The notes below the pieces were generated by a model. That model was not told the origin of the DNA, did not search any database, and saw only the letters and a program-made list of their open reading frames with translations. From Spirosoma fluviale (lineage in GTDB: Bacteria > Bacteroidota > Bacteroidia > Cytophagales > Flexibacteraceae): a DNA stretch of 44,054 bases. Position numbers and translations under genes: made by a program. The stretch is from assembly GCA_945883425.1 (NCBI GenBank), contig CAMCXM010000012.1, positions 1 to 44,054 on the forward strand. Reading direction: 5' to 3'. Of the stretch, positions 8,588 to 17,251 are shown piece by piece (position 1 is the stretch's first letter; every line of letters begins with the position of its first letter).

Positions 8588-8625
8588 CTTACTAATAATG
8601 TACTGAATGTTGCCTTCGTATTGGC

Positions 8626-8985
8626 TTAGAATGGAAGATCATCTTCCGGAAGCGGAGAAGGCGGTAATCCAACATACACCGGCGGCTCCGACTCAACTCC
8701 CACCGAAACCGGAGACGCTGCTCCTTTGCGGACGGTCCACGCTTTCACTTCGGTAAACCAGCGGCCATTGTATTCACGGCTTTCGATGTCGAAGCTTACG
8801 GTTACTTCCTCACCAGCTTTGAGTGCAAACTGATCGATTTTCTCGCCCCATGCATTGAAACAGATTTTTTTCGGATACTGGTCTTTGGTTTCCAGAATGT
8901 ACTCCTGTTTACGCCATGCATTTCCTGTTTTGCTCGTTCCTCCAACTTCGGGAAGAATCTGAACGATGTTTCCTGTTAATTCCAT
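8626..8985 (-). CDS. DUF3127 family OB-fold-like protein with SSB-type tail
   Basis: 119-residue cytoplasmic protein of the DUF3127 family, found mostly in Bacteroidota. It opens with a beta-rich domain (ELTGNIVQILPEVGG, WRKQEYILETKDQYPKKICFNAWG, VTVSFDIESREYNGRWFTEVKAW) of the size and strand order of a small OB fold. A low-complexity Pro/Gly/Glu linker (~88-112) leads to the very end, PEDDLPF. That acidic, Phe-terminated tail is like the C-terminal peptide of bacterial SSB proteins (DDDIPF), which docks DNA repair and replication enzymes. Direct DNA binding is not shown by the sequence. It is followed by a strong terminator and preceded by the DUF3817 gene on the same strand (93 bases). Confident on family, tentative on role. 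Confidence 0.82.
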   Translation of the reverse strand: MELTGNIVQILPEVGGTSKTGNAWRKQEYILETKDQYPKKICFNAWGEKIDQFALKAGEEVTVSFDIESREYNGRWFTEVKAWTVRKGAASPVSVGVESEPPVYVGLPPSPLPEDDLPF

Positions 8986-9078
8986 TTGTTAGTTTTAATA
9001 AGACCGGCAATTTGCTTTTCTGTCTTCGAATCTGCAAGACAACCGGATAAAAATAAATTGAATCGTGGGCAAATTCTA

Positions 9079-9420
9079 TCAGGCGGGCGTTTCGTTCTGA
9101 AACATTTTTCGTTCCGCATAAAACGTACCGAAAGGAATGAGCGAAAGTACAAAGCCCAGAATGGTTTTGGACCAGGTCCATTTGAACTGATAGGCTGCAA
9201 GCAACAGAAGGGCCACGTACAGCACAAACAACCAACCATGAAGCATGCCAACTTTACGCACCATTTCCGGTTGTTGGTAGAAATATTTCAGGGGCATGGC
9301 AATGAAAAGTAAAACAAGAAAAGAGATTCCTTCCAGAATGGCAATGAGCCGAAGTCTGGACAAGGTGTTGTTTTTCTGAAGTTTAGGATGGCCTGAATCG
9401 ATACCTGAAGAAGTTTTCAT
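9079..9420 (-). CDS. DUF3817 family integral membrane protein
   Basis: 113-residue inner-membrane protein with three clear hydrophobic helices at about 24-44 (LIAILEGISFLVLLFIAMPL), 59-79 (MLHGWLFVLYVALLLLAAYQF) and 84-102 (SKTILGFVLSLIPFGTFYAE). The 'R-x-x-A-x-x-E-G-x-S-F-L-x-L', 'H-G-x-L-F' and 'P-F-G-T-F' signatures are those of DUF3817 (YdzA-like). The function of the family is unknown. It is transcribed divergently from the DUF3822 gene with a 107-base gap that should contain both promoters, though I see no perfect box. Confidence 0.85.
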   Translation of the reverse strand: MKTSSGIDSGHPKLQKNNTLSRLRLIAILEGISFLVLLFIAMPLKYFYQQPEMVRKVGMLHGWLFVLYVALLLLAAYQFKWTWSKTILGFVLSLIPFGTFYAERKMFQNETPA

Positions 9421-9527
9421 ACGTTGTCAAATGCGTTGCAATATCGGGGGCAATTCTCAAATCGAAGGTCAGTTTTGTAAAATGGACAATTAGAATCGCA
9501 TCTTGCAACGGCATTGAGCATCCAACC

Positions 9528-10412
9528 ATGGATTCGACACCAATTCAATATTCAGTTACACAGAAAATCAGAAGCGCAAAATGGGAATCCCGGAAGGGAG
9601 ATTCCACCTCCGCTCTGATCCAGATTCTCCCGGAAGGCGTCCGGACATTACTTTCCGATTCGCAACAGTCGTTGGAACTGGCGCTGGATGAAATTCAGTT
9701 TACGAGTACGCTGACGGAACCACAGAAAGTGGAACAGTTTTCAAAGTTTCTTCCTTCAGGTGTGCTCGCAGAATCGGCTGTTACTTCGGTGACCATTGCG
9801 GTGGAACCCCGGTTTTTCAGCTTGCTGCCAATGGAATTATTTTCGATCGAAGCAGCGAAAAACTGTCTTCGATTATTGAGCGACATTCCATTCGAATTCA
9901 CTGTTTTCCATGAAATGATTGGCAACGAAACCGTCCTTTTTTATGCCGTTCCCAATGAATGGATGAATTGGGCCAGTCAGCTTTTTTCGGCTTCCGAAGT
10001 ATACTGGACCTGTGGCATCAGTGGTTTGATCCGACAGGCTTTACATATGACACCATCCGGTGAAAAAGCGGTGTATGCACATGTGGATACCCGTAGTTTT
10101 ATTGGAATTGGGGTGGATGACGGCAAGCTGATCTTTGCGAATTGCTATCCATTCAAGGCAGAAAACGATCTACTCTATTTTCTCCTGCTGATCATGGAGG
10201 AAACCGGATTGTTGCCCGAGTCGGCTCCCGTGTATCTGAGCGGAAGTATTCTTTCAGGCTCGTCTGGATTTGAGAAAATCAACCGGTATTTCGGCAACCT
10301 GCGTTTCGTAAAAAACCCGGTCCTTCCGAATGAATTTCCTTCCCAGGAAACCTTGCAGCATCCATATTACTATGATCTGACAACTCTCCGCCAAACCTTG
10401 ATTTCGTCATGA
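9528..10412 (+). CDS. DUF3822 family protein (actin-ATPase-like fold)
   Basis: 294-residue cytoplasmic protein with no signal peptide or membrane segment. The sequence fits DUF3822, a Bacteroidota family with an ASKHA/actin-like layout: an N-terminal half with 'TIAVEPRFFSLLPMELF' and 'VLFYAVPNEW', and a C-terminal half with 'AVYAHVDTRSFIGIGVDDGKLIFANCYPF' (phosphate-loop-like beta hairpin) and 'VYLSGSILSGSSGFEKINRYFGNLRF'. In many Bacteroidota this family lies just before rsmD and coaD; here the last four bases overlap the coaD start directly and rsmD is absent. The cellular role is unknown; the conserved position suggests co-expression with coaD. Confidence 0.8.
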   Translation: MDSTPIQYSVTQKIRSAKWESRKGDSTSALIQILPEGVRTLLSDSQQSLELALDEIQFTSTLTEPQKVEQFSKFLPSGVLAESAVTSVTIAVEPRFFSLLPMELFSIEAAKNCLRLLSDIPFEFTVFHEMIGNETVLFYAVPNEWMNWASQLFSASEVYWTCGISGLIRQALHMTPSGEKAVYAHVDTRSFIGIGVDDGKLIFANCYPFKAENDLLYFLLLIMEETGLLPESAPVYLSGSILSGSSGFEKINRYFGNLRFVKNPVLPNEFPSQETLQHPYYYDLTTLRQTLISS

Positions 10413-10861
10413 TAAGAAAAGCCATTTTTCCCGGTTCGTTTGATCCATTTACAAAAGGCCACGAAGATGTGGTGCTTCGTTCGCTCGGTTTGTTTGATGA
10501 AATCGTGATTGCGATCGGGCACAATTCAGCTAAGAACCGGTACTTTCCGTTGGAGCTGATGGTGGAGAAAATTGAGGAGACATTCGCCCGGGAACCGCGG
10601 ATTACCGTTGCCGTTTTTCAGGGACTTACCGCCCAATTTGCACGATCGATTGATGCCGGATTTATTCTTCGGGGGCTTCGGAACACCACCGATTTCGAAT
10701 ATGAAAACAGCATTTCACAGGCCAACCGTATGATCTACGATGGCTTGGAAACGGTATTTTTGATAACTTCGCCTTCGTTGTCGGCCATTCGTTCCACCAT
10801 CGTGCGGGATTTGCACAAATACGGCGGGCCGGTGAACGACTTTCTACCTTATCAACTGTAA
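10409..10861 (+). CDS. coaD: Pantetheine-phosphate adenylyltransferase
   Basis: Catalyses the reversible transfer of AMP from ATP to 4'-phosphopantetheine, the penultimate step of coenzyme A synthesis. 150 residues, typical for CoaD. The nucleotidyltransferase motif is present as GSFDPFTKGH (residues 9-18, with the T/HxGH signature T15-H18), followed by RGLRNTTDFEYE (substrate and ATP binding) and the C-terminal SLSAIRST (the usual ISSTxxR signature with changes). The ATG overlaps the upstream DUF3822 stop by 4 bases, indicating translational coupling. A thioredoxin-like gene follows after 7 bases. Confidence 0.96.
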   Translation: MIRKAIFPGSFDPFTKGHEDVVLRSLGLFDEIVIAIGHNSAKNRYFPLELMVEKIEETFAREPRITVAVFQGLTAQFARSIDAGFILRGLRNTTDFEYENSISQANRMIYDGLETVFLITSPSLSAIRSTIVRDLHKYGGPVNDFLPYQL

Positions 10862-10868
10862 AAAAACT

Positions 10869-11420
10869 ATGCGAACCGTCCGTTTTCACGTTGCGTCATT
10901 ACTTATTTTCGTTGCCCTGGTTAGTATTTCTGCCACATTTATTCCGGCCGAACCGGTTGCAGTTCAGGAAGAAGGCCTTCGCTGGATGACACTGGAAGAA
11001 GCCGAAGCTGCCTGCGAAAAAAAGCCTCGTAAAATCTTCATTGATGTGTACACGGACTGGTGCGGCTGGTGCAAAAAAATGGACAAGTCGACCTTTGCCG
11101 ATTCGCTGGTTACTGCCTATGCCAAAGAGAAATTCTACGCGGTGAAGTTGAATGCCGAAGACAAGAACAGCATCATTTTCAAAAACAAAGTATTCAAATA
11201 CAATCCCCAGATGCAGGCGAATGATCTGGCGGTGATGTTATTAAATGGACAAATGAGTTACCCGACTATCGCCTATCTGGATGAAAAACTAACACCGATC
11301 CAGACGATGGGTGGCTATGTGGACGCGAAACAGTTCAATATGCTGCTTCACTATTTTGGGGAGAATGCCTACAAGAAAAAGAAGAGTCTGGACGAATTCA
11401 GCAAATCGTTCCGTCCGTAA
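10869..11420 (+). CDS. Secreted thioredoxin-like protein (DUF255/Thioredoxin_7 type)
   Basis: 183-residue exported protein. An N-terminal signal sequence (residues ~1-24, MRTVRFHVASLLIFVALVSI) precedes a thioredoxin fold with 'KIFIDVYTDWCGWCKKMDK', active site C65-G-W-C68, and later 'NGQMSYPTIAYLDEKL' holding the cis-Pro loop (YPT). Probably a periplasmic dithiol oxidoreductase or thiol carrier; the partner is unknown. It is the last gene of the DUF3822-coaD run and ends 11 bases from the convergent barrel-like gene, with no terminator visible between them. Confidence 0.88.
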   Translation: MRTVRFHVASLLIFVALVSISATFIPAEPVAVQEEGLRWMTLEEAEAACEKKPRKIFIDVYTDWCGWCKKMDKSTFADSLVTAYAKEKFYAVKLNAEDKNSIIFKNKVFKYNPQMQANDLAVMLLNGQMSYPTIAYLDEKLTPIQTMGGYVDAKQFNMLLHYFGENAYKKKKSLDEFSKSFRP

Positions 11421-11431
11421 GAAGGTCGGTT

Positions 11432-12112
11432 CTAACGTAAACTTCCGCTGATGCCGAAACTGATGAGGCCATAGGTGCCTTTTCCGATTTCGGCATTGAT
11501 TCCAAACACAGGTGTGATCATGTATTTGGCTCCAAGGATTAACCCGGCTGAAGGATAGATACTGACATCATAATCAGAACGGGCACCCGAAAAACCATCA
11601 TCCACAGACCAGGTTCTTGACACCAATCCGATGGAAAGTCCACCGTAAATATCCCATTCTTTCACATCGATGTCAGAGCCCATTTCCTGGTTAATGAGGT
11701 CTGTGAGATGAAGTATTCCTCTTGCACCTATTGAATAAGAAGAAAGGCGGCTATTGTATGATAAACCCTTGAAATTATCGGTGTATGTAATTCGGTAAAA
11801 CCCCAGATAAGGCCCTACGGCAATATGAGGAGTAATGCCATACTCGGCAGACAAATGCAATGGCCAGAAAGCTTTGGCATTTCCAAAAGATGGATAACCG
11901 ATCACTCCAATGCTGGTATTGAGATTAAACCAGATGCTGTTGGTTGCAAACGGCCACTTTGCTCCGGTTGATGGAAGTGAGATTCCAAAAAGATCTTCGT
12001 AAAGCAAGACCTTTTCTGGCGTGGATTTTCGCAAAAACAAAGAAGAATTGCCTGCCAATACACAGGGCACAAGTCCGCCAAAAAGCAGGAAGAGAAACAC
12101 GATTTTTTTCAT
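11432..12112 (-). CDS. Outer-membrane beta-barrel-like protein, uncharacterised
   Basis: 226 residues with a signal peptide (MKKIVFLFLLFGGLVPCVLA). The mature part alternates polar and hydrophobic residues in ~10-residue strands separated by short turns (LNTSIGVIGYPSF, PLHLSAEYGITPHIAVGPYLGFYRITY, SIGARGILHL, IYGGLSIGLVSRTWSV, AGLILGAKYMITPVFGINAEIG) and ends YGLISFGISGSLR, consistent with an eight-strand barrel. No family was assigned with certainty. It is convergent with the thioredoxin gene. The adjacent 258-base gap before the SDR gene shows no other gene. Confidence 0.72.
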   Translation of the reverse strand: MKKIVFLFLLFGGLVPCVLAGNSSLFLRKSTPEKVLLYEDLFGISLPSTGAKWPFATNSIWFNLNTSIGVIGYPSFGNAKAFWPLHLSAEYGITPHIAVGPYLGFYRITYTDNFKGLSYNSRLSSYSIGARGILHLTDLINQEMGSDIDVKEWDIYGGLSIGLVSRTWSVDDGFSGARSDYDVSIYPSAGLILGAKYMITPVFGINAEIGKGTYGLISFGISGSLR

Positions 12113-12370
12113 TCTGGTTGAATTTCTGACCGCAAAGAAACAAAAGGATCGTAGGGCTATCTTCCGATTGGAAGGCCGATGTAAACTATTGAGATAAATT
12201 AAACCTTGTGAATTGTGTTATTTTTTTGATTGGAATTGCTTTAAAGGTAACAAACTAATTATCAACAGGTTTCATCATTCAGAAAATCGTGCGGCAGAAA
12301 AAACAAGGCGTCAGAACTTCGCCTGTATTTGCTTTGCAAAAAACCAGAACTTAAAACCAATCAGGAAATT

Positions 12371-13204
12371 ATGGCCAGACATTGGATTGTGACCGGAGTA
12401 TCGACAGGCCTCGGCAGAGCCATCGCCCTTCATGCAGCGCAAAACGGAGATTCGGTTACAGGTACCGTCCGTAAAAACGAACAGATCGCTGAATTTGAAG
12501 CCCTTGTACCAGGAAAAACCTTTGGAGTGATGGCCGATGTGAGGAACAAAGAATCCTTGCAACGATTGGTCGATACCGTCCTTGAACAATTTGGCCGGAT
12601 TGATGTGCTGGTGAATAATGCCGGTTACGGATTGGTTGGAGCGATGGAAGAATTGTCAGAAGCTGAACTTCGTGACCAGATGGAAGTGAACTTTTTCGGC
12701 CCTATCTTCCTTAGTCAACTCGTTCTGCCTTCGATGCGGGCAAACAGAAATGGGCATATTTTCAATGTTTCATCAATTGCCGGGTTGAATGGAACGGCGG
12801 CTCTTGGCATGTACAATGCGAGCAAATTTGCGTTGGAAGGTTTCAGTGAGGGTCTTCGTCTGGAAACAAAATCGCTGGGTATTCAGGTAACAATCGTGGA
12901 GCCGGGGCCTTTTCGTACACTGTGGGCAGGAGGCGGTCTGGTGCATGCCCAATCCAACATTCCGGACTACGAACCGGTGACTCAACAACTTCGGAGCCGT
13001 CTGGCGAACGTGGATGGCAACCAACCAGGCGATCCTGCAAAAGCAGCTGCCCTGATTTTTGAAGTGGCTCTGACGGAAAAAGCACCTTTGCGGTTGCTGC
13101 TTGGCAAACCCGGTTATCAGGTTGTAGAAGCCAAAATTCAGCGCATGTCAGAAGAGCTGGCAGCCTGGAAATTTAAGGGGGAGGCTACGGATTTTACAGA
13201 TTAA
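12371..13204 (+). CDS. Short-chain dehydrogenase/reductase (SDR)
   Basis: NAD(P)-dependent oxidoreductase of the classical SDR family, 277 residues from the ATG at 12371. That start was chosen over an upstream in-frame start at 12329 because the Rossmann fold begins at once: MARHWIVTGVSTGLGRAIA, with TGxxxGxG at 8-15. NNAG is at 82-85, and the catalytic Ser135 (NVSS), Tyr148 and Lys152 (YNASK) are all present. The C-terminal part (IVEPGPFRTLWAGG) resembles the oxidoreductase subgroup often annotated as 3-ketoacyl- or retinol-type reductases of unknown substrate. It stops exactly where the convergent FkbM gene stops, with no gap. Confidence 0.93.
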   Translation: MARHWIVTGVSTGLGRAIALHAAQNGDSVTGTVRKNEQIAEFEALVPGKTFGVMADVRNKESLQRLVDTVLEQFGRIDVLVNNAGYGLVGAMEELSEAELRDQMEVNFFGPIFLSQLVLPSMRANRNGHIFNVSSIAGLNGTAALGMYNASKFALEGFSEGLRLETKSLGIQVTIVEPGPFRTLWAGGGLVHAQSNIPDYEPVTQQLRSRLANVDGNQPGDPAKAAALIFEVALTEKAPLRLLLGKPGYQVVEAKIQRMSEELAAWKFKGEATDFTD

Positions 13205-14149
13205 TCAGGCAATCCACTTTTCAACCAGACCTACCTTTTCTTCAGGTACAAAAAAGTAATTCTCAATCTGGCTAACAGTAGTTACTTCGGACAACTGCTG
13301 AAACTTCAGCTTCATATCATCAAACAAATAGGCACGGTAACCCAGGCCAATGATCTGCTCACGGATCTGGTGAAGCATCAGATTCGAAAAGACTTCACTT
13401 ACTATAATCGGACGGAATCGTCGGATACTTTCCTGGGCACCAGCTAAAACCAGATGTTCTGCCTCTTCCACATCCAGTTTCATAAGATCCATCGACTGAA
13501 TGTTGTGCTGATTTACAAACGTATCGAGCTTATAGGCCTGCACCTGCACCTGGTGACGGGTTGGATTTTCCCGCACGTGCGACAGGTGCCCGCTTCCACC
13601 CAGACTGTTGTACTTTAACCAGGGATATTTCTTGTTGTAGGCAATGTGAAAAGAAAACGTACCGTCCTCATCCGATACGGCAAGCTGGTGTGGATGAACA
13701 TTCTTCAAACCATTGAGCTTGATATTTTCAGATAAATAGCTGAAAGGCCCTGGGGAAGGGTCGAAGGCATTGACCTGGACTTCAGGATTTGTAACGCCCG
13801 CCATGATGGAATAATAACCGATATTCGACCCGAGGTCAAAAAACGAATTGATTTTGGTAAAGAGATCCTGAAAAATATCGGAGAACTCATATGAACTACT
13901 GCCCTCCCAAAAAATGACGGCTGAAACATGGCAAGTCTGGTTGGTTGCCAGATGCATCACTTTTCCATTTTTTAATGAAACCCGCAAATGACCTGACGGA
14001 TGGATTTTCAACGACTTCGGTAATCCGGGGATAAGCTTTAAGGCATTCCGGATCAGGTAATTTGCCAGTGGTGCGTAGATTATCTGGTTAATAATTTGCA
14101 AGGCCTTTGTTTCTTTGTTTGTCGGAAATGAGAGTTCAAACTTAATCAA
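13205..14149 (-). CDS. FkbM family SAM-dependent methyltransferase
   Basis: 314 residues, start codon TTG at 14147-14149; no in-frame ATG lies before residue 65. The SAM-binding site is FFDLGSNIGYYSIMAG (about 103-118), followed by the acidic loop AFDPSPGPFSYLSENIKLNGL. Near the C-terminus SMDLMKLDVEEAEHLVLAGA is the FkbM 'D-x-x-K-x-D-V-E-x-x-E' signature. Family members O-methylate sugars or polyketides; with no glycan or polyketide genes nearby, the substrate is unknown. The two convergent genes here share no intergenic DNA. Confidence 0.9.
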   Translation of the reverse strand: MIKFELSFPTNKETKALQIINQIIYAPLANYLIRNALKLIPGLPKSLKIHPSGHLRVSLKNGKVMHLATNQTCHVSAVIFWEGSSSYEFSDIFQDLFTKINSFFDLGSNIGYYSIMAGVTNPEVQVNAFDPSPGPFSYLSENIKLNGLKNVHPHQLAVSDEDGTFSFHIAYNKKYPWLKYNSLGGSGHLSHVRENPTRHQVQVQAYKLDTFVNQHNIQSMDLMKLDVEEAEHLVLAGAQESIRRFRPIIVSEVFSNLMLHQIREQIIGLGYRAYLFDDMKLKFQQLSEVTTVSQIENYFFVPEEKVGLVEKWIA

Positions 14150-14184
14150 CCGAGATCAGGATTAAAACTAAAACCTGTATAACC

Positions 14185-14610
14185 TTGAAATTCAGACATA
14201 TACTTTATTCTATTTCAATCTTGTTTTCCTGCTCCAACGAAATCAGTCCCATTTCTCCGGTGCCGGATGTAATTGTACGGGAGGAAGTAAGCCTGAATTC
14301 TGTTGCAGCTCAGCCCCTGAAAGTGAAAGATGGCAATTTTATTCTGATCTCCGGAGGCATCAGCGGGATAATTGTATACAGGAAAACGGCGGATGTATAC
14401 CTGGCCTTCGAACGGAAAAGTCCGTATAAAATGGAAGACGCCTGTGGTGTGATTACCGTACCTTCGTCGCAGTTTTATATGGAAGATACTTGCCATCAAT
14501 GCACTTTTAACTGGGAAGGACGGCCGACAGGAGGACCATGCCAGAGTGTGCTAAAGCAATATAAGGTTCAATATACCAATGCCTATACGCTACTGATTAC
14601 GAATCCATGA
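14185..14610 (+). CDS. Small lipoprotein, degenerate Rieske-like fold
   Basis: 141 residues starting with TTG at 14185. A lipobox-like end of a hydrophobic stretch (LFSC, Cys16) suggests a lipoprotein. The core '[12 protein letters not shown]...[10 protein letters not shown]' and '[21 protein letters not shown]...LKQYKVQY' follows the Bacteroidota 'GGxxGxIxYR...AFDRxCPY...GPAxxxLxxY' family, which has the fold of Rieske ferredoxins. The Rieske CxH...CxxH cluster ligands are not preserved; Cys residues remain at DACG, TCHQC and GPC, so an iron-sulfur centre is unlikely. The stop overlaps the ruvB start (ATGA), so the two are co-translated. The function is unknown. Confidence 0.75.
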   Translation: MKFRHILYSISILFSCSNEISPISPVPDVIVREEVSLNSVAAQPLKVKDGNFILISGGISGIIVYRKTADVYLAFERKSPYKMEDACGVITVPSSQFYMEDTCHQCTFNWEGRPTGGPCQSVLKQYKVQYTNAYTLLITNP

Positions 14611-15641
14611 GTACGAGACAAGATTATTTAAGCGGAGAAGATACAAACTACAGCCCGATCGAGAAAGACATCGAACGGGCTCTCCGTCCTTTAAGTTTTG
14701 AGGATTTTACGGGACAATCGCCTATCATAGCCAACCTCCGGATTTTTGTGGGGGCTGCAAAAATGCGGGGTGAAGCACTGGATCACGTTCTGTTGCATGG
14801 CCCTCCCGGATTGGGAAAAACCACTCTGAGTCATATCATTTCCAACGAATTACGTTCTCAGATCAAGATAACGTCTGGTCCGGTTCTGGAGAAGCCTTCG
14901 GATCTGGCTGGCTTATTGACCAATCTTCAGAACAACGATGTATTGTTTATCGATGAGATTCACAGACTCAATCCGGTGGTGGAAGAATACTTGTATTCGG
15001 CAATGGAGGATTATACAATTGACATCATGCTCGATTCCGGACCCAATGCCCGGTCGGTTCAGATTTCACTGAATCCATTCACATTGATCGGGGCGACCAC
15101 CCGATCTGGCTTGCTGACCTCACCATTGAGGGCCCGCTTCGGGATCAATTGCCGGCTGGAATATTATGACGCCAAACTTCTGACGACCATTGTATTGCGT
15201 TCGGCGCACTTGCTCAAAACACCCATAGAGGAAACGGGTGCCTATGAAATTGCCAGACGAAGCCGGGGAACCCCTAGGATCGCCAACAATCTTTTGCGTA
15301 GAACCCGTGACTTTGCCCAGATCAAAGGCGACGGAACCATCACACTGGAAATTGCGAAGTTTGCCCTCAATGCTCTGAATGTTGACCACAACGGACTCGA
15401 CGAAATGGACAATCGCATTCTCAGTACCATCATTCAGAAATTTAAGGGAGGTCCAGTCGGATTGTCCACCATTGCTACTGCTGCCGGAGAAGAAGCCGAA
15501 ACGATTGAAGAAGTGTATGAGCCGTTTCTCATTCAGGAAGGATATCTCATGCGTACAAGCCGGGGACGGGAAGCCACACCTCTTGCCTACAAACATTTGG
15601 GAATTCTGGAACCCGGAAAGCAGCCGGGTCTGTTTGATTAA
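14607..15641 (+). CDS. ruvB: Holliday junction branch migration helicase RuvB
   Basis: AAA+ motor of the RuvAB complex that drives Holliday junction branch migration during recombination repair. 344 residues, normal length. Walker A GPPGLGKT at 65-72, Walker B LFIDEIHR (113-120, D116/E117), sensor 1 around LIGATTRSG, and the arginine-finger region SPLRARFG are visible. The C-terminal winged-helix domain holds [28 protein letters not shown] and the terminal [15 protein letters not shown]. The ATG overlaps the upstream lipoprotein stop by 4 bases. Confidence 0.97.
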   Translation: MSTRQDYLSGEDTNYSPIEKDIERALRPLSFEDFTGQSPIIANLRIFVGAAKMRGEALDHVLLHGPPGLGKTTLSHIISNELRSQIKITSGPVLEKPSDLAGLLTNLQNNDVLFIDEIHRLNPVVEEYLYSAMEDYTIDIMLDSGPNARSVQISLNPFTLIGATTRSGLLTSPLRARFGINCRLEYYDAKLLTTIVLRSAHLLKTPIEETGAYEIARRSRGTPRIANNLLRRTRDFAQIKGDGTITLEIAKFALNALNVDHNGLDEMDNRILSTIIQKFKGGPVGLSTIATAAGEEAETIEEVYEPFLIQEGYLMRTSRGREATPLAYKHLGILEPGKQPGLFD

Positions 15642-15656
15642 GACAGCCTCCTCTGC

Positions 15657-16058
15657 TTACTTCATTTCAACTTCCAGCAAGTCTTTGCCTTTTCGCTTCC
15701 ATCGCAATTCGGTCAGGCTGCTACCGGGCACTTTGATCTGGAGTAATCCCGGTGAGACAAGCTTCCAGGTACCCGCTTTTGTTTCGCGGCCATCAACGGC
15801 GGATGGCTGAATAAGAGAAAAAGTTCCGTCCTTCAAAACTGAAAATCCACTTCGACCTCTTGTGGGTGGAAAGTCATACGAATCAGGCCTGTATAAAAGC
15901 CAACTGCTATTGGGATCCTTATCCTCTTCCTGACTCCTCATCCAGGTGCCATAGGGGAATTTCTTTTTTTTCTTGCTGGTTGATTTCCTTTCAGGATTCG
16001 TTACCATCGCACAGCAAATGAATAAGACTGTCAGTGACAAAAAATAGATTGTTTTCAT
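15657..16058 (-). CDS. Small exported/lipoprotein-like protein, unknown function
   Basis: 133 residues. The N-terminus MKTIYFLSLTVLFICCAM is a signal peptide, with Cys15/Cys16 a possible lipidation site. A Lys-rich stretch (STSKKKKKFP) follows, then a small beta-rich domain: GTWMRSQ, GFSVLKDGTFSLIQPSAVDGRETKAGTWKLVSPGLLQIKV. This 'GxW...G...L' layout is lipocalin-like (compare the lipoprotein at 20.6-21.1 kb), but the match is weak. Convergent with ruvB (15-base gap). A terminator separates it from the transketolase gene upstream. Confidence 0.65.
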   Translation of the reverse strand: MKTIYFLSLTVLFICCAMVTNPERKSTSKKKKKFPYGTWMRSQEEDKDPNSSWLLYRPDSYDFPPTRGRSGFSVLKDGTFSLIQPSAVDGRETKAGTWKLVSPGLLQIKVPGSSLTELRWKRKGKDLLEVEMK

Positions 16059-16110
16059 AAGGAAGAAGAATCAGAAACCGATTCCGGGTTCAAGTTAATG
16101 CTTTCAAAAC

Positions 16111-16144
16111 AAAAAAGGTCCGGAAGAAATCCGAACCTTTTTTT
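16111..16144 (-). terminator. Terminator after transketolase subunit gene
   Basis: Stem AAAAAAGGTCCGGA (16111-16124), loop AGAAA, then TCCGAACCTTTTTT (16130-16143) with one C/A mismatch. On the minus strand it is G-rich-stem then T-rich, 18 bases downstream of the gene end at 16162. Confidence 0.75.
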
Positions 16145-16161
16145 AAACTCATTGAAAATTC

Positions 16162-17004
16162 TCAGTAATCAACCAATTCGCTTGGAAGCTGAGCAAGAGC
16201 CAGAGCCAGTTGCTCATCGTTTGGCGGAATGCCATGCCACTTGTGGCTATGCATCATAAAATCGACCCCATTCCCCATTTCGGTTTTCATCAGGATCATC
16301 ACAGGTTTTCCATTACCTAATTTTGATTTGGCGTCTTTTAATGTAGAAAGAACCGCCTCCAGATTATTACCTTCCGGCAGATCGAGTACAATCCAGCCGA
16401 ATGCTTCGTATTTTGCTCTCAGGCTCATCAGACTCAGAACCTGATCAACCGGGCCGTCGATTTGCTGACCGTTGTAATCAATCGTAGCGATCAGATTATC
16501 AATTTTATTGTGAGGCGCATACATGGCAGCTTCCCAAATCTGACCTTCCTGTTGTTCGCCATCTCCCATCAAAACATAAACAGTCGAACGATCTCCATTT
16601 AATTTTTTGGTGATGGCAGCACCGATGGCCACAGACAGTCCTTGTCCAAGAGAACCAGATGCAATACGGATTCCCGGGAGATGCTCTTCCGTTGCCGGAT
16701 GACCCTGAAGGCGGGAATTTAGCTTACGGAATGAACCCAACTCTTTGGTATCGAAATACCCAAAACGGGCAAGGGTACTGTACCAGAGAGGTGAAATATG
16801 TCCGTTGCTCAGAAAGAAGAGATCTTCATTTTTGCCGCCCATCTGAAAATCCGGATTGTGTTGCATCAATTCGCCATATAAAGCAAGAAAATATTCGACA
16901 CAACCCAATGAAGCACCCGGGTGGCCTGACTGGCAGGCATGCACCATACGAAGAATATCACGGCGAATCTGAGGAGCGTATTTCGAAAGTTCTGAGGTAG
17001 ACAT
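16162..17004 (-). CDS. Transketolase, N-terminal (TPP pyrophosphate-binding) subunit
   Basis: Moves two-carbon ketol units between sugar phosphates in the non-oxidative pentose phosphate pathway. This 280-residue protein is only the N-terminal half: H28-P29 (GHPGASLG), GHISPLWY around H69, the TPP/Mg2+ site GDGEQQEGQIWEAAMY (147-162, GDGE 147-150) and ATIDYNGQQIDG. It ends with HKWHGIPPN, where split-transketolase alpha subunits end. The C-terminal (pyrimidine-binding) partner, usually the next gene, is missing: downstream is a small lipoprotein-like gene behind a terminator, upstream a divergent TonB receptor. Probably functional with a partner encoded elsewhere. Confidence 0.93.
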   Translation of the reverse strand: MSTSELSKYAPQIRRDILRMVHACQSGHPGASLGCVEYFLALYGELMQHNPDFQMGGKNEDLFFLSNGHISPLWYSTLARFGYFDTKELGSFRKLNSRLQGHPATEEHLPGIRIASGSLGQGLSVAIGAAITKKLNGDRSTVYVLMGDGEQQEGQIWEAAMYAPHNKIDNLIATIDYNGQQIDGPVDQVLSLMSLRAKYEAFGWIVLDLPEGNNLEAVLSTLKDAKSKLGNGKPVMILMKTEMGNGVDFMMHSHKWHGIPPNDEQLALALAQLPSELVDY

Positions 17005-17251
17005 GTTTGGAAACAGTTATGGTTTCAGAGTGCAAAACAAATCAAAATTGGGGTTTTATGCCGGTTTAAATCCTGAAAATTCGTATCAAAATCGGGATTG
17101 ACAGAAACAAAAACGTAGAGAATCATCACGATCCAGAATAGAATTCTATACTCAACCATCACCCCAAATGTTGGAAATTGCAATCCTGTATCTTCAGGTT
17201 AAACAAGCAAAAATGGACGGGTGACGGCACATGATGAACGATAAAAATCTT

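Noticed and set aside
14185-14610. Functional Rieske iron-sulfur protein
   Set aside because: The CxH...CxxH ligand set is not present; only scattered Cys remain.
16162-17004. Truncated full-length transketolase (pseudogene)
   Set aside because: Length and end point fit the standard N-terminal subunit of split transketolases and all TPP-site residues are intact, so it is not a broken gene.
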